DNA of 64,000 bases from Sugiyamaella lignohabitans (Eukaryota; Ascomycota; Dipodascomycetes; Dipodascales; Trichomonascaceae): NCBI RefSeq assembly GCF_001640025.1, contig NC_031671.1, forward strand, positions 2,046,001-2,110,000, read 5' to 3'. Below the pieces are notes generated by a model. The model saw only the letters and a list, made by a program, of their open reading frames with translations, was not told the DNA's origin and did no database searches. Shown piece by piece: positions 1-10,119 of the stretch (its first letter is position 1; each line of letters starts with the position of its first letter). Position numbers and translations under genes: made by a program.

Positions 1-533
1 TGAAAGCATCCAAGAACCTGCTGAGCAAAGCCGATAACTTTACGTCTGTATATCCCTTCAAACTGTCATATCTAGCGGACGACGACAATGAGCTGAAATC
101 GCACCGACTGGGACTCAACGAGGTCGTCCAGCACCATCTGTTTGTTCCCCAGCCAATTGAAGCCATTGACTTCATCCCCATCGATGCTTATCAACACGGG
201 TCTGTATCTGCCAAGAAAGCTGCCTCTAGAAGCGGACAACCAGTTGTTGTTGCCAGAGAAATGACCACTGTCGTTCTCATCCCTGCCTCGCAATCGCAGT
301 CCGGATTCGGCGAATCCATCCGACTCACCGGTGGTAACAAAGTGGCTCCTCCTTCCTGGTTACACAGTAAATACGAGGTGCACAACGACGAGGTGCTCGC
401 ACTCCTCAAAGTGCCTAAAGAGCCCAAGATCTCGACCGGCATCAGCTTCCAGGTCGTCCAGGCCTCGAAACTCACCGACGACATTCTCTCATTCGGCGAG
501 ACTGCTCCTGCTGGCGGCATGGAAATCGACTAA
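1..533 (+). CDS. 3' end of an unrecognised protein gene (5' truncated)
   Basis: The reading frame is open from base 3 to a TAA at 531-533, giving the last 176 residues of a protein whose start lies outside the window. No in-frame stop occurs before the TAA, and codon use is like the neighbouring genes. The C-terminal part has a stretch starting PPSWLHSKYEV followed by a Lys/Pro-rich segment and an acidic end (GGMEID). I do not recognise the family and see no catalytic motif, membrane segment or signal. A THE unit in sense orientation begins 27 bases after the stop, as at many genes here. The first internal ATG (261) is unlikely to be the start because the frame upstream is equally protein-like. 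Confidence 0.7.
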   Translation, partial: KASKNLLSKADNFTSVYPFKLSYLADDDNELKSHRLGLNEVVQHHLFVPQPIEAIDFIPIDAYQHGSVSAKKAASRSGQPVVVAREMTTVVLIPASQSQSGFGESIRLTGGNKVAPPSWLHSKYEVHNDEVLALLKVPKEPKISTGISFQVVQASKLTDDILSFGETAPAGGMEID

Positions 534-559
534 GCTCGTTTCTGGGGGTGCCCTCCTGT

Positions 560-620
560 GCCTCCGGCGGCTGGGGCTCCGCCCCAGACCCCGTGGCTCG
601 CTTCGCTCGGTTGCTAGGAC
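560..620 (+). repeat. THE unit, degenerate third hairpin
   Basis: Hairpins 1 and 2 are intact; the third (GCTCGC then GCTCGG) is imperfect. Sense to the gene ending at 533 and antisense to INH1. Confidence 0.9.
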
Positions 621-743
621 CGTGGCGGGCGGGCGTATTTGTATTTTTGCTATTTAATTTGATTGACTGACATTGTTGTTTTCCACAATTATTAACTAAC
701 TGACTACTGAATAGAACGCAACGAACGATAGACGACAGACCGG

Positions 744-1197
744 TTATTTATTGTTCTTGGCCTTGATGTCGGCAATCTCCTTCTCCTTAGCAGCGCTACA
801 CCGTTAGCCATTCACTCAATTGACACTCCCACGTAACTACGACACTACTTACATCTCGGCCTTCAAAGCCTTGATCTTCTCAGCTTCGTGCTGACGGACA
901 TAATAGTCCTCATTAGCCTTCTCTCTCTTCTACAACCCCCCGTTAGTACTCTCTCCAGGACCCGTCACCCCTCCTCGAGCTTCGCTCGAGGAGCAACCAG
1001 GGTCTGGGGCGGAGCCCCAGCCGCCGGAGGCACACCCCCTTCCCCAAAAAACATACATTGAAAGCATCACCGCCCTGTTCGCCACGAGGAGCTCCGGTAG
1101 CACCCTCGGTGTAGTTGCGAGCAGCGACGAAAGCAGGGCTCGACAAAGCGGATCTGGCCAGTCGGAGACCGTTGGTACGCAGGACGATAGAAGACAT
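744..1197 (-). CDS. INH1: Mitochondrial F1Fo-ATPase inhibitor (IF1 family), two introns
   Basis: Small mitochondrial protein that binds F1-ATPase at low matrix pH and blocks ATP hydrolysis. Three exons on the minus strand: 1057-1197, 853-929 and 744-795, giving 89 residues. Exon 1 holds a presequence rich in Arg, Ser and Ala, ending near the NYTEG motif common in IATP proteins, then GAPRGEQGGDAF. Exon 2 starts KREKANEDYYVRQHE, the conserved inhibitory segment; exon 3 closes a charged C-terminal helix. Intron 1 (930-1056) has donor GTATGT and branch TACTAAC, and carries a THE unit. Intron 2 (796-852) has donor GTAAGT and branch GCTAAC. Phases join in frame (AAT/AAG and AT/C). Size and motifs fit yeast Inh1/Stf1. 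Confidence 0.9.
971..1031 (-). repeat. THE unit, type G, inside INH1 intron 1
   Basis: Sense orientation relative to INH1. Third hairpin has a 10-bp stem (971-993) with a 3-nt loop. Confidence 0.93.
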
Positions 1198-2220
1198 AGT
1201 TAGACTGGTGTGTTTTTGGCGAAGTTGTAGGATCAATTGACTTTTGGTGAAGTTAGCAATCGCTCGGGTGATAATCTGATCTGACAAGATCGCTCGCTGT
1301 CTTTCTGTCTCTCCTTCTTAACCACCTACGATTGGCCCGGTGCTGTGGCGTGGGGCTGACGCCAGGGCCCGGGTTGCTTGCGTCGTTCTTTGCAGAACCC
1401 TGTCTCACCCCGGTCACCTGCCGGGGGTCTCTGCAGCAGGGACCCACTTCGCTAACTGGGGTACATCTGGTGCTGGGGGGTGGGGGTTGCGCCTCCGGCG
1501 GCTGGGGCTCCGCCCCAGACCCCGTGGCTCCTCGAGCAAAGCTCGAGGAGGGCGTGGGGGGGTATCCAGGAGCTGATGGGCTCGGAGGGGTGGGTTCAGT
1601 TGACTCGGGGAAATGGGTGTAGATAGGGTAAGGGTGGTTGGTGTGGAAACAAGGTCGCGTAATAATGGCACGGCTGTGCTTCGAGAGAGTTTGGAGAGCG
1701 AGCGAGCGAGCAAGCGGGAGAGAGTGAGTAAGTGAGAGATTAGCGATAGGTTTGAGTTGGATGTTCCGTAAGTGACACTAATAGGAGCGGACACCGAAGA
1801 CGCGTGAATCAACCACGCAACACGGATTTTGTGCACCGACCGTTTGAGTAGCACTGGAAACGAGCCTTTTTTCTGCTCCCGCTTCTGTAAACTCCTAAAA
1901 ACCGGCAGATAAAAATCGAGTTCGCGGTTGTTGGAAACTGGCTTTCTCAACATCTGGATCAATCTCTATATATCAGTCACTTCAGGCACTAAAAGTGTTA
2001 GAGCTTTTTTGCTTACAACATTTGCTTCGTGTCATTGGTGATCTTTAGTGGGCTCGTTACACTTGTTCCAGAGCCCAGACCACCATCTGCTTTTTCGCTA
2101 TTTTGAGAGTCGATGACGCATGGTATCTGCTGCTGAACTGGCATATTCTTACGAATCGGGAATTGCACTTCATCACTTTGCAATTGTAATTAACGACATT
2201 TTTGTCGTTGCGACTTTGCC
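1198..2220. other. Intergenic region between divergent INH1 and SGF73
   Basis: Shared upstream region of two divergent genes. It holds one THE unit (1491-1550) and a GAGCGAGCGAGC run near 1697. Open frames here are translations of the repeat or low-complexity sequence. I see no further gene. Confidence 0.7.
1491..1550 (+). repeat. THE unit, type G with AAA loop
   Basis: Same 10-bp third stem as the INH1 intron copy but with loop AAA in place of TTC. Lies in a G-rich flank. Confidence 0.92.
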
Positions 2221-3789
2221 ATGGCTACTCCTTCGGCTACCCCTTTAAAAGAGGGTAAAACGCCGTCAAAATATATGACCAAGAAATATGGCAAACAGGT
2301 TGCTCGTGAAAAGTTGGCGGCCGCAGCGGCTGCCGCTGCTGCCGCTGCTGCTGCTGGAAATAGCCCGAAAACCAAGAAATCGACCAAGGTCAAAATCCCA
2401 AGGATACCAAAGGATAAGAGTAAAGTAATGTCTGTATCGGCAGACGGAAATAATGCCGAAGGTTCTTCGTCAGGTCCCTTGCCAACCATCAAAATCACTA
2501 AAAAGGGTCGTCCTACTAAACGGAAACTGCAAGAAGCAGCAGAAATGAACGAGTTATCGGGTGCTTCTGGTACTAGTGCCAGTCCCAAACCGGAGAAAAT
2601 AAAACGTCCCAGGAAATTAAAGGGTAAATCTGTAGCCAAGAACCCTGATTCTGACTCGGTAGACGAGTCGAATGTCACTTCTTCTCCGGATGGTGGGAAA
2701 CGAAAAGCAAAGAAAACTCGACCTACTGCATCCAAACTGCCGAAAGAAATCAAAGTAGATGTCGAAAAACAGTGTGGAGTTCCCCTGCCAAATGGAAGTT
2801 TGTGTGCCAGATCTCTGACCTGTAAAACCCACTCTATGGGTGCTAAAAGAGCTGTTCAGGGCCGGTCCCAGCCATATGATCTATTATTAGCAGCGTATCA
2901 GAAACGAAATCAGGTCAAACTGGCGTCTTTATCTACACAACAGCAGCTCGAACTAGATAATGAGGCTCTTATGGACGACACTCCACTTAATGATGAAGAG
3001 GAGTTTGAACAGGTCATGGCGGGTGTGGTACGAGCGTATCCTGTTCCTCTGGAGAGAAAAGTCATTATGCCTACTAGACTACGATCTGGGTTTTTCAGGC
3101 TACGAGAGACTTTGATTGCATCCATCACAACTGTACCTCCACTACCCACGATACCTATTTCGTCGGCTGCTACAGCTACTGGGTCGGCTTCGGCAGCGAG
3201 TGGATCCCCAACATCCGTCTCTTCTACTAATACACCCGGTCTTGGAGACGCTCAAAGCAGCGTGACTGCTGTAATGGCATCGACAGGTGCTGTTCTTGGA
3301 CGAACCATTGTCTTTGACACCGTTTCTAAAGCACAGTATGCTAGACCTCCGCGTGTGTATATCAACCCGAATATCTATCTCGCCCAGCAACAGCAGTTGC
3401 AACAGCAGCAACAGCAGCAGCAGCAACAACAATTACAACAGCAGCAACAGGAGCAACAACAAAATCAACAAAATCAACAGCAACAGCAGCAGCAACAGCA
3501 GCAACAACAGCAACAACAGCAACAGCAGTTGCAACAAAAACAAGCCCTCTATGTTCGTCAACGCCAACTAGCTGCTCTGCAGCAGCAGCAACAAACCAAT
3601 GTCAACACTGCAAACTTAGGGTCTGGAGCACCTGCCCCCATAACAATGAAAACTCTCGCCAACAGCATCAACCAGCCAGCGGCGAATCCCAACCAATCCA
3701 CGCTCCTGATGCAACAAGCCATGCTGCGACAGCAGGCCCAAGCTCGACAACAACCCCAGCCGACCACGTCCCACGGGGGGGTCTCTTAA
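2221..3789 (+). CDS. SGF73: SAGA deubiquitinating-module subunit, Sgf73/ataxin-7 family
   Basis: Predicted to anchor the Ubp8-Sgf11-Sus1 module to SAGA in the nucleus, promoting H2B deubiquitination and mRNA export. The 522-residue protein has the SCA7 domain at about residues 176-235: a Cys/His zinc-binding core (CGVPLPNGSLCARSLTCKTH) followed by SMGAKRAVQGRSQPYD, nearly invariant in ataxin-7 proteins. The N-terminal half is lysine-rich with a run of 13 alanines near residue 40. The C-terminal part has long, interrupted glutamine tracts (codons CAA and CAG, about 3385-3540), as in human ataxin-7 though elsewhere in the chain. No intron seen. The ATG follows an in-frame upstream stop. Confidence 0.88.
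   Translation: MATPSATPLKEGKTPSKYMTKKYGKQVAREKLAAAAAAAAAAAAAGNSPKTKKSTKVKIPRIPKDKSKVMSVSADGNNAEGSSSGPLPTIKITKKGRPTKRKLQEAAEMNELSGASGTSASPKPEKIKRPRKLKGKSVAKNPDSDSVDESNVTSSPDGGKRKAKKTRPTASKLPKEIKVDVEKQCGVPLPNGSLCARSLTCKTHSMGAKRAVQGRSQPYDLLLAAYQKRNQVKLASLSTQQQLELDNEALMDDTPLNDEEEFEQVMAGVVRAYPVPLERKVIMPTRLRSGFFRLRETLIASITTVPPLPTIPISSAATATGSASAASGSPTSVSSTNTPGLGDAQSSVTAVMASTGAVLGRTIVFDTVSKAQYARPPRVYINPNIYLAQQQQLQQQQQQQQQQQLQQQQQEQQQNQQNQQQQQQQQQQQQQQQQQQLQQKQALYVRQRQLAALQQQQQTNVNTANLGSGAPAPITMKTLANSINQPAANPNQSTLLMQQAMLRQQAQARQQPQPTTSHGGVS
3385..3600 (+). repeat. CAR (polyglutamine) trinucleotide tract within SGF73
   Basis: Mixed CAA/CAG repeat encoding several Gln runs broken by Leu, Glu, Asn and Lys. 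Codon mixing would limit slippage. Confidence 0.85.
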
Positions 3790-3868
3790 GCCTAATATTT
3801 CACGACGTCATGACCGATATAATTATGTTTATTTACGGAATAGTAATGCCTCATTCTCAACCCTCTCT

Positions 3869-3943
3869 GCCTCCGGCGGCTGGGGCTGCGCCCCAGACCC
3901 CCCGGCTCCTCTCGCTTCGCTCGAGTCGTTGCGTCGACGGTCA
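3869..3943 (+). repeat. THE unit, type A
   Basis: Starts 79 bases after the SGF73 stop in sense orientation; keeps the GTCGACGGTC linker remnant of a full element. Confidence 0.92.
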
Positions 3944-3963
3944 CGGAAACTTGCTGGGGGGTC

Positions 3964-4031
3964 GGCCTCCGGCGGCTGGGGCACAGCCCCAGACCCCTCA
4001 GCTCCTCTCGCTGCACTCGAGTCGTTGCGTC
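3964..4031 (+). repeat. THE unit, type A, diverged
   Basis: Tandem direct copy of the preceding unit, with ACA replacing the loop of hairpin 2 and a substitution in the third stem. Confidence 0.88.
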
Positions 4032-4577
4032 GGGGTGTGAACAGCTGCTGTGAAATAAGAAAAAACTAGCACAAAGCCAGAAATCGACATATTTTTACCA
4101 TCATCCATATTGCGATTCTTAGCTGTCAGACTTCCCAGGGTGTATACTTTCTAAAATTCAGTCATCCTCAAACTGACCACCAGGCTGCCATCCGCTACCA
4201 ACATGGATGCTTATATTCACAAGCGCAAAATCGCTTTTCGTGGACATAGCATCGTAGGGTTCGGAACTGTATCCTCCTATGCCCCCTCAGATGACAGTTA
4301 AAGCACTCCAAGTCTTTCAATTCAGTTGTGACCTTTGGAACAACGTTCATAGCTATGTTCGTTCTTCTGGGCCCACCTTGATACCACTATTTTGTAGTTC
4401 TCAATGCAAAACCCCAACTACATCGAAGTCTGAATTACTGCTCCAGACTAAGTAAACGTCTGGTAATGATACTCTCTATCAATAAAGAGGAAGAAACTGT
4501 TCAGTGTTCAGAGATTTGTCAGATGAGTACAGAATATACAATTAGCTGAATAGCCTATACCAGTAGCAAGTTCTGGA

Positions 4578-4649
4578 GACCGTCGACATAACGACTCGAG
4601 CGAAGCGAGAGGAGCCGAGGTTTGGGGCGCAGCCCAGACGCCGGAGGCA
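4578..4649 (-). repeat. THE unit, type A, decayed hairpin 2
   Basis: Hairpins 1 and 2 have lost bases; the linker reads GACCGTCGACATAACGACTC. Direct tandem with the next unit, about 92 bases apart. Confidence 0.85.
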
Positions 4650-4668
4650 GACCCTCGGCAAGTTTCTG

Positions 4669-4743
4669 GGACCCTCGACATAACGACTCGAGCGGAGCGA
4701 GAGGAGCTGGGGGGTCTGGGCGCAGCCCCCGCCGCCGGAGGCA
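4669..4743 (-). repeat. THE unit, type A, decayed
   Basis: Sense to, and 52 bases beyond, the stop of the gene at 4796-5431. Hairpin 2 is eroded (GGGCGCAGCCCCC). Confidence 0.85.
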
Positions 4744-4795
4744 GGTAACCAAGATTACAATTTATTAAAGTAAAGCAGGAATAGAGGAAACAAGT

Positions 4796-5431
4796 CTAGA
4801 AGAAACATCTAAAGATGGAGCTGAGCCAGCCGTAGCTCATCAGGTAGTAGAAGGCACCCCCAGAACCACAGGCCAAGAATGCTCCTAGTGAATAGACTAC
4901 TGGTCTGTGGGAGGAGAGCCATGTAGCGGTGGTGGTTATGGTGCCATCGAGCGTGCCGTTAATGAAGTAGGCGGTGTTGGAGGGACTGTTGGGGAAACTA
5001 ACGTACCTGCTGGCAGGCAGGTCGTCGAAGTATGATTGGGCGTCGTTGATATCGCACGAGCATGGCGACTCGCTGATGCAGAAGCAGTCTACTATGACTC
5101 GGTCGTCGTAGAGCGATGTGGTGTAGTTGTATTGGTAGATGAGACCGGTGGTGCCCCAGTCTCCGGGGAATATGGCCTCCAAGTCAGATATGTCCCAGCT
5201 TGTGGGATACAGTCCAAGAAACGACACATCGCCGGCATTGTATGGAGCAGTTGAGCCCCCGTAGTAGTACTCTCCAGCAACAGACTTGCTGTCTGGTGTG
5301 TAGCCGCTGAAGCTAGCGGGTTCGGGGTCTGTCAGGTCATAGCTGAAGGAAGTAGAGTTCACAGGTAAAGCGGGTGCACCAAATGCCCGGGAAGAGGCGA
5401 GAGCAAGAAATACTAGGAAGTGTGAGTGCAT
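4796..5431 (-). CDS. Secreted or surface protein with CFC..CSC motif (DUF7732-like)
   Basis: A 211-residue protein starting MHSHFLVFLALASSRAFG, a clear signal peptide that decides the start over the longer upstream open frame. The ectodomain is Tyr/Ser-rich with several N-glycosylation sequons (NST, NYT, NGT) and a cysteine cluster, DCFCISESPCSCD. The C-terminus (VVYSLGAFLACGSGGAFYYLM) is hydrophobic and could be a membrane anchor. Fungal GPI- or membrane-anchored proteins assigned to DUF7732 share the C-C-x-C-D arrangement followed by an FINGTL-like segment; I assign it there from memory of the family. Function unknown, possibly cell surface. Confidence 0.6.
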   Translation of the reverse strand: MHSHFLVFLALASSRAFGAPALPVNSTSFSYDLTDPEPASFSGYTPDSKSVAGEYYYGGSTAPYNAGDVSFLGLYPTSWDISDLEAIFPGDWGTTGLIYQYNYTTSLYDDRVIVDCFCISESPCSCDINDAQSYFDDLPASRYVSFPNSPSNTAYFINGTLDGTITTTATWLSSHRPVVYSLGAFLACGSGGAFYYLMSYGWLSSIFRCFF

Positions 5432-6499
5432 TGTTCGATTGATTTGGTCCGATTGGTTTGGAATAAGGAATTGAATCAGCGGACGATTGATTGACAGATA
5501 AGGATTGAAACAGGAATCAATTGAATTAGCTGAGAAGAATTGAAGCTGTCGATTGATTATTAGCAGGTAAACAATTGATTCAGAAGATAAGTAATTCAAT
5601 AAAAGAGTAAATCCTTTGGAAGATAAATGATCAGCTCTCGATGATTTAATAAATGAAGAATTGAAATAATGAGCAGAAAGTGAGCAGTCAGATCCAGTAT
5701 TTATATTAAAATTATACGATTCGCCGTGGGCATTCTTAGCCTGGCACACAATTCGCACTCCCAGCAGCCCTTATCTCTATCACTCAGATGACTCTTGTGT
5801 CGTCATCTGGCACCGACCGAACTGCGAAATTCCAGCACGACAACGGTTATAAGCGGCATAAAAAGAAAATTAACGTGCATAAAAAGCAAATAACCGTGCT
5901 CACTGCACCAGTCATTTTGCGTGATAATGCACCCGCGAGCCTTATCGCTGAAACTCACCCTAACGGCAACCACGAGCGTGCACCACCTCCATCTACCACT
6001 GTCATATCTCACCACACACAACGAAACGAAATAAAATACGGACTGCGAAATTAACGACAAACTCTATCCCACTCTGACACACCCACTGATAGTCGCTCAC
6101 TGCTGTCATCATCACACAGCAGACACATCCACCCATCAGCCACCATCCGCTAGTCCAATCAAACTCGACCCGGCACCGTCGGTAAACATGTGTCTCGCCA
6201 GTTGACCAGCGCCAACACAGAAACGACTCGAGTCGAGTCCGATCATTCAATCCCCTCGCTCCTCGACCCATCTCATGTACCGAAATGTAACCCCCAATCC
6301 CCCTTCCCCTCCCTCCCCTTATCCCCTTCCAAACCATCTCATGACCACCCACACACCCACCCACACACTCCCACCGACGACTAAACTCCACCCACTTCCT
6401 CAACGTGCCCATCCTCTTAAACCCTGCCAACGGCATCCCGCAGGGGAGACCACCCCTAGTGCCCGCGGCCACATCCCTTATCTGTCGGGGTAGGATGCT

Positions 6500-6577
6500 G
6501 CCTCCGGCGGCTGGGGCTCTGCCCCAGACCCCACTGCTCCTCTCGCTTCGCTCGAGTCGGTTCTGTCGACGGTACCA
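6500..6577 (+). repeat. THE unit, type A with linker
   Basis: Followed by TCTGTCGACGGTACCAG, a diverged copy of the full-element linker. Confidence 0.92.
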
Positions 6578-6597
6578 GAAACCAGGGGACGGGGGCA

Positions 6598-6657
6598 GCC
6601 TCCGGCGGCTGGGGCGTTGCCCCAGACCCCACTGCTCCTCTCGCTCCGCTCGAGTCG
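6598..6657 (+). repeat. THE unit, type A, loop TCC
   Basis: Direct copy 98 bases after the previous unit. Hairpin 2 loop GTT, third hairpin loop TCC. Confidence 0.92.
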
Positions 6658-6687
6658 GTTTCCGTGACAGCTTCCTCGAAGAATTCC

Positions 6688-6759
6688 TCGACGGTCCCAG
6701 CCAACTCCTGCGAAGCAGGAGCCACGGGGTCTGGGGCAGCGCCCCAGCCGCCGGAGGCA
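6688..6759 (-). repeat. THE unit, type B with linker
   Basis: Faces the unit at 6598; GACGGTCCCAGCCAA linker intact. The two may be a full element with an expanded centre. Confidence 0.92.
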
Positions 6760-7022
6760 CACCCCTCCCCCTGAATCCGGCTGCAATGCACCCCGTGACA
6801 CCAGTGACGTCGAATAGCGCTGATTAGGTCTGGTGCGGTGTGTCTGCACCACGCCCGTTTGATCTTCGGTCAATACTGCCTCGATCTCACTAACCAGCAG
6901 CGCTAGCCTCTGCCACGACGGCCACAGACCCGTCTTTTCGGCCATTTGCAGCTGCACGTTTCCTCCCCCTCACCCAGGCCTATTGGCCCGCTAGAGGCTG
7001 CCGTTAGGGGGGGTGTCAGACT

Positions 7023-7159
7023 GCCTCCGGCGGCTGGGGCTCTGCCCCAGACCCCGTGGCTCCTGCTTCGCAGAGTTGGCCGGGACCGTCGACGCAACCG
7101 ACTCGAGCGCAGCGAGAGGAGCAGCGGGGTCTGGGGCGGAGCCCCAGCCGCCGGAGGCA
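7023..7159. repeat. Full-length THE (B left, A right), 137 bp
   Basis: Head-to-head units joined by the linker GGGACCGTCGACGCAACC. The left third hairpin has one arm shortened (GCAGAG). Confidence 0.95.
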
Positions 7160-7704
7160 CGCTCCCTCCCCCCCCCTGGAAAATTAGAGTTGACAGGTTT
7201 GGTGCTGATCGGTGCATGTTTGGCAGGAGGTGGTAGGGGGACCGTTGATTAGCAGGGGGTTTAACTCCCGAATCTAGTGGTTTGTTAGGGTTCGTTGCCA
7301 TGATATTGGGCCAGGTACAGTGGAGAGGAAGTGGAGAGGAGAGTGGAGTTTTTGGTGGGGAGAGGCGGTTTCTGGCGGGTGGGTAGCGGAATTAGGGGGT
7401 AGCGGAGCGGGCCGAGTGAAAAGCCGATACACCCGCGATGGGAGGTTGCTCCATGACATCACCGACAGGCAGGCTTGTCCGATCGCATCACATCACGATC
7501 TGGTCGGTTGCGGTTGTGGTGGCGATCGCGGCGGCATGCGACCGCGCCAATGCCGGCGATCAGGGGATCTCGTCCCGGACCTAAGTCCGCTATACCCGTC
7601 CGGCACGCCGCATGTCCAGTCCGTAACCCTTATTTATAACCCAATTTCCACCATTTTTTTTCTTCTCTTTATTCATTTACAGATCACACCTCACCCTTCA
7701 TGAA

Positions 7705-7757
7705 ACTTCGCTCGAGGAGCCACGGGGTCTGGGGTAGCGTCCCAGAGCCCCGGAGAC
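7705..7757 (-). repeat. Decayed THE unit
   Basis: Hairpin 2 (GGGGTAGCGTCCC) and hairpin 1 (CCCCGGAGACA) have point changes; only half the third stem remains. Confidence 0.75.
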
Positions 7758-7817
7758 AGACTCTCCCCAGAGCGGCAATGGTCGCGAGAGCTACCCGGCC
7801 TGAAAGTTACCCGGGTG

Positions 7818-7832
7818 TAGGGTTAGGACCGT
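7818..7832 (+). promoter_or_regulatory. TTAGGG-containing motif shared with the OLE1 upstream region
   Basis: The 15-mer TAGGGTTAGGACCGT recurs exactly at 18222-18236. TTAGGG is the core bound by Tbf1-type factors in yeasts. It lies about 500 bases upstream of the 14-3-3 start. Confidence 0.35.
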
Positions 7833-8067
7833 CATTTAAAACCACCCAGCCCAGTCTTTTACAACAAAACAAAACAAAAAAGCCAACTGCAACCGCAAAC
7901 TAAAAGTGCCTGCTTGCTTAATCCACCCACCATCACCAATTCTGACTCTTATCTACCAGCTAACGCGATAACCGACCCATCGTCAGAAACTCGCACTCAC
8001 CACGCAAACGAACCCACGCTACTGCCACTGCCTGATAACATCCAATTGAGCGCGTAATCCAGCAAAA

Positions 8068-8331
8068 GTGAGTATCCACGCGCTTCTGGGGGGCCGGGGG
8101 TGTGCCTCCGGCGGCTGGGGCTCTGCCCCAGACCCCGTGGCTCCTCTCGCTTCGCTCGAGTCGTTTTTCGTGAGGGATCCCTGTTTTTTCTACACGATCC
8201 CAATCATCTCCTGCGAAAGCAGGAGCCACGGGGTCTGGGGCAGAGCCCCAGCCGCCGGAGGCAGCAACCCCCTCCCCCCCTCCCCCCCCGATCGAGGGTA
8301 GGTCAATTGAGGAGATTTCTAACAGTTGTAG
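8068..8331 (+). other. Putative 5'UTR intron of the 14-3-3 gene
   Basis: Donor GTGAGT at 8068, branch TTCTAAC at 8317-8323 and acceptor TAG at 8329-8331, one base before the ATG. The spacing matches the confirmed coding introns here. It contains an inverted pair of THE units. Confidence 0.6.
8104..8262. repeat. Long THE pair (A left, B right), 159 bp, in 5'UTR intron
   Basis: Inverted pair with a longer, unrelated centre than the usual linker; flanked on the right by long C runs. Confidence 0.93.
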
Positions 8332-8332
8332 A

Positions 8333-9151
8333 ATGTCAAGCACTACCCGTGAAGATTCTGTCTACCTCGCCAAGCTCGCAGAGCAGGCTGAGCGTTATGA
8401 AGAGATGGTCGAGAATATGAAAGCTGTCACATCACTTGGCGAGGAGTTGAGTGTTGAAGAGAGAAACCTTTTATCGGTGGCTTATAAGAATGTGATTGGA
8501 GCCCGTCGTGCTTCGTGGAGAATCGTGTCGTCCATTGAACAGAAGGAGGAGAGTAAGGGTAACGAGGTACAAGTGGCTCTTATTAAGGAATACAGACAAA
8601 AGGTTGAGGCCGAGCTTGCCAAGATCTGTGAAGATATCCTCGAGGTTCTTTCGAAATACTTGATTCCATCTGCTCAAACTGGTGAGTCCAAGGTGTTTTA
8701 CTACAAAATGCAGGGCGATTATCACCGTTATTTGGCCGAGTTTGCTGTTGGTGATAAGCGTAAAGAAGCTGCTGATAAGTCGCTCGAGTCGTATCAATCC
8801 GCTTCGGAAATCGCCGGTGTCGAGTTACCTCCTACTCATCCTATTCGTCTTGGTTTGGCTCTTAATTTCTCGGTGTTCTACTATGAAATCCTTAACTCGC
8901 CCGATCGTGCTTGTCATTTGGCCAAATTGGCTTTTGACGACGCCATTGCCGAGCTCGACACTTTGTCCGAGGAGAGTTACAAGGACTCCACTTTGATCAT
9001 GCAATTGCTCAAAGATAACCTTACTTTATGGACCGGTGATATGTCTGAAGTTGCTCCTGAGGCCCCTGAAGAGCCTGTTGCTCCTGCTGCTGCTGCTGCT
9101 TCTGGTGTTAAGGACGAGTCCGAGCCTAAAGATGCTGCTGTTGCCGAATAG
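8333..9151 (+). CDS. BMH1: 14-3-3 protein (Bmh1/Bmh2 family)
   Basis: Dimeric phosphoserine/phosphothreonine-binding adaptor acting in cytosol and nucleus on many signalling, metabolic and trafficking clients. The 272-residue protein has the family start [17 protein letters not shown], the segment [20 protein letters not shown], the groove residues in [17 protein letters not shown] (here [12 protein letters not shown]), and the near-universal ends [10 protein letters not shown] and [19 protein letters not shown] (here LLKDNLTLW). The last 30 residues are the usual variable tail, here Ala/Pro/Glu-rich. Only one copy is seen in this window. A putative 5'UTR intron ends one base before the ATG. 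A sense THE unit lies 271 bases after the stop. Confidence 0.95.
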   Translation: MSSTTREDSVYLAKLAEQAERYEEMVENMKAVTSLGEELSVEERNLLSVAYKNVIGARRASWRIVSSIEQKEESKGNEVQVALIKEYRQKVEAELAKICEDILEVLSKYLIPSAQTGESKVFYYKMQGDYHRYLAEFAVGDKRKEAADKSLESYQSASEIAGVELPPTHPIRLGLALNFSVFYYEILNSPDRACHLAKLAFDDAIAELDTLSEESYKDSTLIMQLLKDNLTLWTGDMSEVAPEAPEEPVAPAAAAASGVKDESEPKDAAVAE

Positions 9152-9422
9152 ATTGACTAATTGAAGACCGCACCGGGGCACTTCTGTTGTGCTTAACAGG
9201 CAGGAATATGATCGAGCCGCCGCCCGTCGAGTTCGGAATACACACAAAAAAATCGTCTACCCTACAATCACAACCACTAAAATAATCAAAATAATGTATG
9301 CTCGCGGCCCGGCTCTTTTGCTTTCTTTGTCGTGTCTTTTTTTAAATTATTAGTGCTATTATTATCTATGGCAATATGTTATTTTTCTCTGCGGGTCTTC
9401 CTGGGGTCTTCCTCGAGGGTCT

Positions 9423-9479
9423 GCCTCCGGCGGCTGGGGCGCTGCCCCAGACCCCGTGGCCCTCTGCTTCGCAGAGGGA
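9423..9479 (+). repeat. THE unit, type E
   Basis: Only copy seen with stem CCTCTGC/GCAGAGG, showing paired change on both arms relative to type B. Confidence 0.93.
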
Positions 9480-10059
9480 GGCATACACGGACCCGATATG
9501 GGGTGAATGGGGTACGGTTGATGGAGTTGGGACGAGATGGGGTGTTAACTTAGAATCACTGGATAGAATTGTACTGACCAGATCATTGGATGAGCGTCCG
9601 GGAGATGCGTGTTTGCCAGCAGACCACTGCACCAGCAGTATCGGTTAGGTGTCCATTCCGCAATGGCGCTGATGTCTCAGACAGGAGGGACGCGCTGCTG
9701 CTCCTGCTGCTGCTGCTGCTGACGATGATGTCTCTCCTGCTTCTCCCGCTGCTCCTGCATTCTGATATACAATTCTAAAGGGATTTATTTTGCCGTATTC
9801 TTCGCAATTTATATTCCAGAGAACCTGTCAGAAACACCAACTGACACTCGAACTCATAGACTCACCGCGCTGACGGAGCCCGATATCGCACTCCTCTCGG
9901 CCAGGGGGTGGAAAATTCCATCTGCAGCTACCCCTGAAATACACACATTGAATATCGTGCATAAGTACTCCACCGACCTCCACCCAACACCCCCCCTCTC
10001 ACCCTCCTCCAACCACCTCAAATTTCCACCCACCGCAACTAACCCGTCTCCCCACGCCC

Positions 10060-10119
10060 GACTCGAGCGTAGCGAGAGGAGCCGGGGGGTCTGGGGCGCA
10101 GCCCCAGCCGCCGGAGGCA
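10060..10119 (-). repeat. THE unit, type A, loop TAC
   Basis: Single unit upstream of TVP15, antisense to it. Confidence 0.92.

Larger units (their letters stand above)
3790..4795. other. Convergent intergenic region, four THE units and AT-rich centre
   Basis: Between the 3' ends of SGF73 (+) and the secreted-protein gene (-). Two + units follow SGF73 and two decayed - units precede 4796. The middle (about 4040-4560) is AT-rich with no ORF, tRNA or other feature I can identify. Confidence 0.7.
5432..8332. other. 2.9-kb intergenic region rich in THE units, upstream of 14-3-3
   Basis: Long region between divergent genes. AT-rich, oligo-GATT-like sequence near 5440-5760; a C/A-rich stretch (CCCACACACCCAC-like) around 6290-6400; six THE loci; and the shared motif at 7818. 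Open frames of 60-250 codons here run through repeats and lack protein-like composition. I see no supportable gene. Confidence 0.65.

Noticed and set aside
1414..1962. 182-codon minus ORF upstream of SGF73
   Set aside because: Runs through a THE and a Ser/Leu-rich stretch with no family resemblance; lies in a divergent promoter.
5432..5758. N-terminal extension of the 4796 gene to 320 residues
   Set aside because: The conserved signal peptide starts at 5431; the upstream frame is AT-rich and not protein-like.
6002..6760. 252-codon minus-strand ORF and many similar ORFs with [14 protein letters not shown] or CLRRLGLRPRPRGS stretches
   Set aside because: These peptides are THE units read in various frames; flanks lack protein-like composition and no two loci agree outside the repeat.
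3869..7159. CRISPR-like array reading of the regularly recurring repeats
   Set aside because: Spacing is irregular, units are inverted and hairpin-forming, the host is eukaryotic, and no cas genes exist.
9650..9940. Possible two-exon minus-strand gene (ATG at about 9924, donor GTGAGT, Ala/Gln-rich second exon)
   Set aside because: No frame joins both exons with a good branch and acceptor; product is low complexity and unrecognised.
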